Assembly: GCF_016808335.1 (NCBI RefSeq) | Contig: NC_053137.1 | Coordinates: forward strand, 3,618,955 to 3,682,954 | Reading direction: 5' to 3' | Length of the DNA: 64,000 nucleotides | Origin: Panicum virgatum | Taxonomy: Eukaryota > Streptophyta > Magnoliopsida > Poales > Poaceae | Shown here: positions 57,342 through 64,000 of the stretch, one piece after another | Numbering within the stretch: the stretch's first letter is position 1 | Layout: the number at the start of each line of letters is the position of its first letter | Position numbers and translations under genes: made by a program | Notes under the pieces: model-generated | Seen by the model: only the letters and a program-made list of their open reading frames with translations | The model's database searches: none | What the model was told of the DNA's origin: nothing

Positions 57342-57923
57342 TGCGGTGACCTGCATTGGCCACGGTCCAGATCGCGCTGGTGGCTGAAGTTCCAATTCCA
57401 TTGTGGTCTTCTCTGATGCCCGGTAGCTCGTCTGAGCCACTGTATTGTACAATTCCGGGAACTGCTTGTTTCGCTTGCCTGCAAGCACGGATACCAAGCC
57501 CGGCACCGTTGTAACTTTGTGGTGTCATTTCAAACACTTCAACTCAGCATTCCAAATGAACAGCTGCTGTGCTTTTGGTGAAATAAACTGCGAATTGGAT
57601 TGGTTGATGGATGCTCTGCCTCTCAGCCTGTCCATGCCCTCTCTTTTTTTTTTTAGAAATAGGAATATCCCGGCCTTGAACATTCCATGCCATCTCTGTT
57701 CATGTAATGGTATAGTTTGCCTGAATTGACATCCAACACCAAGTGGGGAGCCAAAATAGTGCCGGGCGCCGATGGACAACGGACGGCGGCCGATTACTGC
57801 TACCGATCGATCAGTGCATGTGTGCATGCAGCAGGCACTGTAGGGCAGCAGATCGGGTGCAGGCGAAGCCGATAGCCAGGGCCACTGTCCGTGGGGACGA
57901 AGCTGGCACAAAAGAACAGCCTA
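57342..57923. other. Downstream intergenic DNA
   Basis: The first part probably corresponds to the old IMPDH 3' UTR. ORFs on the minus strand here (57180-57537, 57525-57911) are shadows without domains. Confidence 0.5.
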
Positions 57924-58179
57924 GGTTGTGTTTAGTTTCAAAATTTCTCTCTCAAAACTTCATTATTCACCTATCACATTAAATCTCTTACCTCATGCAT
58001 AGAGCATTAAATATAGGTAAATAAAAAAACTAATTGTATAGTTTTGATGTACACGACGAGACGAATTATTGAGCCTAGTTAGATCATGGTAGAATAATAA
58101 TTACCACAAATAAACAAAAAATAATATAGTGCCTGATGTGACTTTTTTTACCATTATTTTACGAATCTAAACACAGCCC
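57924..58179. mobile_element. MITE 1 of a cluster of three
   Basis: Starts GGTTGTGTTTAGTTTC and ends GAATCTAAACACAGCCC; interior GACGAGACGAATTATTGAGC. Related to the element at 19075. Confidence 0.7.
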
Positions 58180-58344
58180 GTCCCAGCAGACTCGCATTCG
58201 TCCATGCCGTCCAATCCATGCATCGAAATGATCGGGCCAGGCATCTTCAGAAGGAGAACGTCGTCGAGAGCTGGTAGCTAGCTAGCAGGGGGCTGTGTCT
58301 ACGCTGAGAGATCCAATTCATTACTAGCTAGACTAAGATGATCC

Positions 58345-58626
58345 GGGGTGTGTTTAGATCCGCGAAAAGCTGGTAGAAAAAGTCACATCGAACACGGTAG
58401 TACACTGTAGCGCTTTTCGTTTGTTTGTGGTAAATATTGTCCTAACATGACCTAACTAGGCTCAAAAGATTCGTCTCGCAACGTAAATCAAAATTATGCA
58501 ATTAGTTTTTTTTATTTACCTACATTTAGTACTCCATGCATGGGTCGTTTCCTATATTTAATGTTTCGATGTGATTTCGATGTGATGGAAAGTTTGGACG
58601 AGTTTGGGGGAAGTGAACACAGCCCC
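58345..58626. mobile_element. MITE 2 of a cluster of three
   Basis: Starts GGGGTGTGTTTAGATCCGCG and ends GTGAACACAGCCCC; interior CTCAAAAGATTCGTCTCGC. Confidence 0.7.
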
Positions 58627-58846
58627 GGCCACGTTTAGTTTTCAAAAAAATTTCTACAGTATCTGTCACATCGAATATTTAGACACATAAATGGAGCATT
58701 AAATGCAGTTGAAAAAATATATAAATATTTCATACAAGATGAATCTTTTAAACCTAATTAGTCCATGATTTGACATTAATTGTCAAATAATAATGAAATG
58801 TGCTACAGTACCAAAATTACAACTTTTTCGCGAACTAAGCACAGGC
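58627..58846. mobile_element. MITE 3 of a cluster of three
   Basis: It directly abuts MITE 2. Starts GGCCACGTTTAGTTTTC and ends GCGAACTAAGCACAGGC; contains GTCACATCGAATATTTAGAC in the orientation opposite to that in the 19075 element. Confidence 0.65.
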
Positions 58847-59811
58847 TCATACGCATGTGTGTCCTGAAAAATTGCCGAACAACATTGGCATGTCCAAACC
58901 TCAGTCTCCGGGTGTCCGATGCGTGCCGCATTCAACGCCAGCAGTTGGATACATTTTATTATATTTTAAAGATTCATCCACCTCTAGCAGCGGCGAAGGC
59001 ATATTCTTCTTCCTCCTCTTGCCTTTCCTCTCCTTCCTCATTCCTCCTCAAATTTGTAGTGGACTCACCCCCCCTCCTTCCTCATTCCGTCGATGCTTGA
59101 ACTAGGAGAGAGAGTGTCCAAGCATCGAGGTAACCAATGTGGTACCGATGCTAGAATCCAAAATGGAGAGTACCGGCGCATATAGGTGAACCGAAGCTTG
59201 GTAAATAAATTAATATATTTTAGTTAGACGGTCGTTGGACTGCAGGCGACAGATAGGTCTGATCAGCATCGATACCGACGCTGCGTGCGTTTTGAGTTTC
59301 ACAGCATTGGCTGAGGTGGCGTGGGCCCAGCTAATTTCAGCATCAGCACCTTGCTAGTCTAAGGTAGCCCAAAGTAACCGAGTGCCGGCAGTTTGATTTA
59401 TTCTACATTTTAAAGAATTATATCCACAAAAACCATTATAAAATAAAATGTAATCTAAATTAGTACTCTGAAACAATACCTAAATTAGCCACATTTATCA
59501 TTGTGAAAAAACATCTAAGATAACCCAAAGTAACCCCTAAATCTATACCTAACTTAACTAGTTTTGTCATTATAATCTCATCTAGGTTCATAACGTGGCC
59601 AAGATACCCTACCGAGATTGTTGATGTGGCATGTATTGTGGAGATCTCATATCAATAGTGTGGGGTTTTTTTTTGGTATTTTGGATATGCATGACACAAT
59701 TTAACAAGCTTAAGAACATAGAAATAATAAAGGTATCAGCAGGTAGGCATGTATTAGGCAAAAGTTCGCCAAGATCACACATACATGTATGTGTTCGCGA
59801 AGCGATGGGCG
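58847..59811. other. Intergenic, with a Helitron-like internal fragment
   Basis: 59390-59590 repeats the 'AACCCCTAAATCTATACCTAA ... CATTATAA' style blocks seen in the Helitron at 16.8-17.6 kb, but without its hairpin end. No gene recognised. Confidence 0.5.
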
Positions 59812-59825
59812 TGTATTTCCAAGTT

Positions 59826-61500
59826 TTTTTTTGAGAAGTCACCGGGGGAACGAAAAGTCCCCACCTGAATTTCATTAAACCACAAATGCCGGACTAGCCG
59901 GTGATGGTTTTGGTGCCAGGCACCATACAGGCATTGACCGCTAAACAATCAGATTGTTACAGAATTCGAAAAGAAGACAACCAGATACAACAAAGAAAAG
60001 TACAGCTCGCAAACAATTCAAAGACAAAGCATGACACAATCGGAAGACACCAACAATCACCGATTAGCGCCACCACTGAACAACATACTTGCCGATTTTG
60101 CTTCATCTGTTGCGTCCTGCACCACCCCTCGTAGCTACGCCGAACCCACTGCCGCCCTTCAACCGAGGACCACCTAGTGGGATGGGGACTAAGAGTGGCG
60201 AAGGACACACAAACCAAAGCTCACCGGAAACGACAACCTCCCTTGTAGCCGAAGGCGACACCTACAGCACATCCGGGCTCCACGTACCACCATCCAACGC
60301 CACCCAAGGGGAGGAAACCGTGAGGGGGAATGATGGAAACTGTGAAAACACCACTCGGCATTTGATTTTCTGCCGCCATCAACAAGATGTGCATCGACGA
60401 AGCAGAGGCGGCAGGGAGGACGCTCGCCGAACCACGACAGCAGCCACCAACCAATGCCTGCATCACCCAGGAAGAGTAAGCTAGCAGCACCCACGAAGAG
60501 GAGGGGGATACACCAAGCAATTCTTCGGCTTCGAGAAGTAGCGGACAATGCCAGGAGGGACACGCGGATTCTTGTCATCGCCTCCAGGGAGTACATCGGC
60601 GCCCAAAGGCGTCGTCGATGACGGCACCGGCACACCGCCGGGCTAGGATTTCTCCTAACCAGTACCCATGCCCAACCAACAGATGGACAGCGGCAGGGAC
60701 GCCTCGAACAACGCCTTCAAGAAGGGAGATCGGCACCTCATGGTGTCGTCGTTGTCGGCACCGGTAAAATACCGGACTAGGATTTCTCCTGGAGTATACC
60801 GGCCCACCAGCTGCAGCACCCGTCGTGAGATGACCGACAACCACATGCCGCAGGGCGCTAGATCCATTGCTGAAGCATGTCTGGACGCTCTCGCCACCGC
60901 CGCGGTAGAAGGGACGCGGGCCGCCGGCGACCACAGCGTCCACAGAGCCGGGACAGGGGGTGGGGTTCCGACCCTGACCACCGTCGTCACCAAGCATGGC
61001 AGCGCCAGGCACGGGCCCACCACGGTACCCGCCAGAGTAGATAGCACCTTGCTGCTTGAGCCCCTTCGGCTGGCGCGAGCGGCAAGGCGCAAAGCAGCAG
61101 AGACAGCAGCCATGTTGGGAGATGCAGTGCCCAGCGCGAGCAGCCACACCTCCGCGCCTGGGAGCACCAGATCCGGTACCGTAGGGACCGGATCCACACT
61201 CGGAGGCCCCGGATCCGCCACCATAGCAGGCAGCCATAGCCATGGGCGTCACTACAACTTGAAGCACAAACCGGAAAAGAGAGAAGAAAATAGAGAGAGG
61301 AGAGGAGTGGAAGAGCTTGGATGCCGGCTTCGGCACCAGAGCTGGCCGCCGCCGCGCAACAGCCTACAGCGGCGGCGGCCGAGGGGAGCGGCCGGAGGGG
61401 AGGTGGTTTGGATGCGGAGGTGGGGCGCCCCTCTGGTCGCCTAGAGAGGCGACCGTGAGAGACAAACAGAGTGATGCTTTTCCTGATGCACTTACAAACC
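59826..61500 (-). mobile_element. Compact LINE-like retroposon without RT
   Basis: A perfect 14-bp direct duplication TGTATTTCCAAGTT flanks it (59812-59825, 61501-61514). The minus strand ends with a LINE-type 3' tail (GTTTAATGAAATTCAGGTGG, GACTTTTCGTTCCCC) and an A run. It is GC-rich throughout with an internally repeated motif (CTAGGATTTCTCC at about 60641 and 60778). The longest minus ORF (60575-61336, 253 codons) is Gly/Cys/Arg-rich with no RT, endonuclease or zinc knuckle I can recognise. It looks like a non-autonomous LINE derivative mobilised in trans. Confidence 0.8.
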
Positions 61501-61514
61501 TGTATTTCCAAGTT

Positions 61515-61956
61515 AAAAACATAGCTCAAGCTAAAGCTTCATTGGTTGATGGATTAGTAGTTTTTCTCGAATGTCAATGTAAGCTTAGAGGTCTAGTTGC
61601 TGCGCATTGGGCCATTGGCACGCCTTGAACTGTTGAAAGCTTCAGCTATTATTTCAAGTTCAAATATAGCTCAAGATCTTGAGTTGGAAGTGGTTCCAGC
61701 CTACTGCTTTTCTGAAAACTGTCAAAGCAAACAGAGGTAACTATGAACCGATCTGGGAATGCAAATCCAAAAACCACTTGAAAGATAAATCAATGTACAC
61801 ACCAAATGCATGCAAAAACGCTAATACATGACATGAATTCCCCCTATCACAATTCACACGTACATGAACACGTGTTTGGCCGCCGCACACACAAAAAAGT
61901 AGAAGCAAGCAAGTGAAGATTGAGCGAAGGCAACAATGGCATGGAGAATGCCCTAG
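61515..61956. other. Intergenic; probable 3' flank of the ALOG gene
   Basis: No gene seen. The part nearest 61956 is the presumed 3' UTR of the minus-strand gene. Confidence 0.5.
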
Positions 61957-62499
61957 CTAGCCAAACGTGTTGAACAGCAATGGCAGGTAGAAGCCAGCCG
62001 CACCGTTGGCCGCAGTCGGTCCTCCGAACACGCTGCCGTGGTCGCAGCACTCGAAGGGCACACCGGTGAGGTACGCCGGCGGCGGCGGCGGCGGAGGATT
62101 TGAATGGTGATGTGGCGGCGGCACCGCAGGAGCCATTATTATTGACGGCGTGGTGTTCCCGTGAGGGAGCGCGCCCGCGCCGCCGTGGCCGTCCTGCTTG
62201 GAGGCGGCGCAGGTGGTGCCCTGCTGCTGCGGCTTGTTCCGCTTCTTCTTCCTCCCGCTGTAGGAGATGCCGTGAGCCCTGGCCTGCGCGGCGCGGACGT
62301 CGCGCAGGTACAGCCTGACGGCGCGCGCGGCGAAGGGGTTGGCGCCGACGCCGGCGCCGTCGCCGGCGTTCTCGGGCCGCGCCGGCCCGGTCCCGCGGCG
62401 CGTGAAGGTCTGCCAGTCCCGCCGCTTCTGCGACTCGTACCGGCTCGGCCGCTGCGCCGGCGACGAGCAGCCCGCGCCCGCGCCGCCCGACGACGACAT
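61957..62499 (-). CDS. ALOG-family (LSH/G1-like) protein with internal domain deletion
   Basis: Single-exon ORF, 180 residues. The start SRYESQKRRDWQTF (about 19-32) is the N-terminus of the ALOG DNA-binding domain. NPFAARAVRLYLRDVRAAQA, then ARAHGISYSGRKKKRNK (about 54-90), is its end, including the nuclear-localisation-like basic run. The C-terminus (GVPFECCDHGSVFGG ... GFYLPLLFNTFG) matches grass G1-like proteins. Between them only about 20 residues (TRRGTGPARPENAGDGAGVG) remain instead of about 90, so the middle helices and the zinc-ribbon insert (HVLEFLRYLD, CPFFGHP-type) are absent. The frame is open and the TATA box is present. ALOG proteins act in meristem and spikelet development. 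It may be a dominant-negative form, a neofunctionalised copy or a young pseudogene. An assembly gap-closure error is also possible. Confidence 0.85.
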   Translation of the reverse strand: MSSSGGAGAGCSSPAQRPSRYESQKRRDWQTFTRRGTGPARPENAGDGAGVGANPFAARAVRLYLRDVRAAQARAHGISYSGRKKKRNKPQQQGTTCAASKQDGHGGAGALPHGNTTPSIIMAPAVPPPHHHSNPPPPPPPAYLTGVPFECCDHGSVFGGPTAANGAAGFYLPLLFNTFG

Positions 62500-62564
62500 C
62501 GGTCGTCTACTATACTATCTCCGCCGCCGCCGAGGCAGGTGGTGGTGGAATGGTGGTGCGAGCT

Positions 62565-62572
62565 TAATATAG
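62565..62572 (-). promoter_or_regulatory. TATA box of the ALOG gene
   Basis: TATATTAA on the minus strand, 66 bp upstream of the ATG. Confidence 0.55.
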
Positions 62573-64000
62573 TGGTCGTCACTCGTCAGCTCTCGGTGAG
62601 TCACGCAGCCGAGCGGAGACGATGACGCGGCTGCAGGCAAGGCCTGTGCCACCGAGGCAGAAAGCTAGATGCGCGACGCGACAGGGCAGGCATGCTTCGT
62701 GAGGCGTCACAGTCACAGCGCGGTCGGGGCCGGCCGGCCGTAGGGGGGGCTCGGCCGCGGCAAGCACGGCGACGAAACGTGGGTGGGGAAGGGCGGCGCC
62801 AGGGGTGTCAGGGCGGCGGGGACCGGGCCGGCCGTCATGTCAAGTCGACCAGGTCAGGCAGGCTGCACTCTGCTGCGCTGCAGTGATCTCTGATCTCCCC
62901 GTCTCGATTTGACTGGCCGATCGACGGCAGAAGACCTGATGGCAGCCGACTGGCGGCGACTCGTCCTGTGCTCAGTGCTCCTGCCACTACCAGACCTGCG
63001 TCTCGTCGATCAGTGTGCAGTGATCTATAGGCCTCGCCATTGCTTGGGATCTATCGTGTACGCACGGTCGCCGGCGGCGACCCAAACGTGCAGCTAGCCT
63101 GCGTCGTCGCCGTACGCATGCGGCGCAGCGGCGCCTTATCCGTTCGTGCGGGTCGGTCGTGTTGCGCCGCCCGCCGTGCTTAATTTGGTTTGGGGCTTTT
63201 GGTCATTTTAGTATGCTATCAAGATCCACTGTATGTATTCATTCTGTACAAATTATGTGTCTTAAATGCATGTGTCTTCACGGATACAAACGTTATATGA
63301 ACAACTATTAATTAGTTTATTCTAAAGTAACAAGTCCATTTCACCCATGAACTTGTGAAGAAATCCGAATTACCCCCCTGAACTACAAACTCCCCTCAAC
63401 CCTCGAAACCGGACAAATCACCCACCTACCCTGTGTCGAGGCGGTTTTCCATGGTGGGCCTCACCTGTCAGTCTCTCGTCTCTCTCTTTCTCTATTTCTC
63501 TTTCCCCCTAGCTCTCCCCGCCTGCCTCTCCTACCGCCGGCGGTTCCTCCCGCCGCCTGGGCTCTCCTCGTCGCCGCGCTCGCCGCCGCTCGAGCTCTTC
63601 TCCTCACCGCGCTCGCTCCGCCACCCGAGCAGCGGAGGACCTCTTTCTTTCTTCTTCTTTCCTGGCCAAAACAGAGCAGCTCCCGCTCGCCGGCAAAATT
63701 CGCGGGCCACACTCCACCTCCGGTCGATTCCTCTCATCCACAGCACCATAACCTTCCTATCTCCATCCATGACCAAGCCCTAGGCGCAACCGAGCACAAC
63801 CTCGACGGGAATCGCGGATCTTGCGATCCCCATTGCCGCCGGTCATCCGAGCTCCGCCCGCCATCGAACTCCTTACCGTGGGGAGCTCGCGTCGCCGCTG
63901 GGGGAGCAGGCGCGGTTGGTCGCGGGGACTTCGCGCCGCCGGCTGCGACGACCTCCTTGAGCCAGGCAGGCCCGAGCCCTCCGCGCCTGCCTCTCCCGTC
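62573..64000. other. Intergenic, GC-rich then repeat-like
   Basis: 62600-63180 is GC-rich presumed promoter-distal DNA of the ALOG gene. 63330-63460 (CCCCTGAACTACAAACTCCC, AACCGGACAAATCACCCACC) is a phrase common in grass repeats. 63470-64000 is C-rich with ORFs of biased composition. No gene is supported before the window ends. Confidence 0.5.

Overview
The window reads as nuclear DNA of a grass (Poaceae), probably panicoid. The evidence is spliced plant genes, GC-rich 5' exons, grass-type CACTA, Stowaway, Helitron, SINE and LINE insertions, and miR2118-type target sites. The species call is an inference; nothing in the sequence names it.

Layout. 1-4702: part of an LTR retrotransposon whose outer LTR end is inside the window. 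About 4.7-19.1 kb: no credible protein gene. Instead there is a family of diverged, same-strand non-coding units. Each preserved unit has a TATA box and, 130-190 nt downstream, a 22-nt site close to the complement of miR2118. Seven such sites lie on the + strand (6238, 7880, 9704, 13797, 14408, 15921, 18720), and the 3' part of an eighth unit lies at 4.7-5.7 kb. I interpret this as a cluster of 21-nt reproductive phasiRNA precursor (21-PHAS) loci. It has been broken up by a solo LTR, LINE pieces, a hAT-like element, CACTA elements, MITEs, a Helitron and SINEs, and several insertions can be checked against a paralogous empty site.

19.9-37.3 kb: a gene-rich block. It holds a PERK-type receptor kinase (-), a large GYF-domain translation regulator of the EXA1 type (+), a Gly/Tyr-rich protein of unknown function (-) and a SWAP70-type PH/coiled-coil protein (+). 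For the three spliced genes, exon sums stay in frame from ATG to stop.

37.3-47.6 kb: a decayed LINE (38.7-42.2 kb) and AT-rich intergenic DNA. 47.8-49.8 kb: a JUB1/ANAC042-like NAC transcription factor. 53.5-55.5 kb: a non-autonomous CACTA element with perfect 14-bp termini and a TGA target duplication, carrying fragments of a cytochrome bc1 subunit 9 gene and a laccase gene (a Pack-CACTA). 56.3-57.3 kb: the last two exons of an IMP dehydrogenase gene with no upstream exons. 59.8-61.5 kb: a compact LINE-like retroposon with a 14-bp target duplication. 61.96-62.5 kb (-): an ALOG-family protein lacking the middle of its domain. The last 1.4 kb is intergenic and repeat-like.

The protein genes have no evident shared pathway. 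The connected system here is the phasiRNA cluster. One of its units contains a PERK kinase tail fragment, and the intact PERK gene lies just beyond the cluster.
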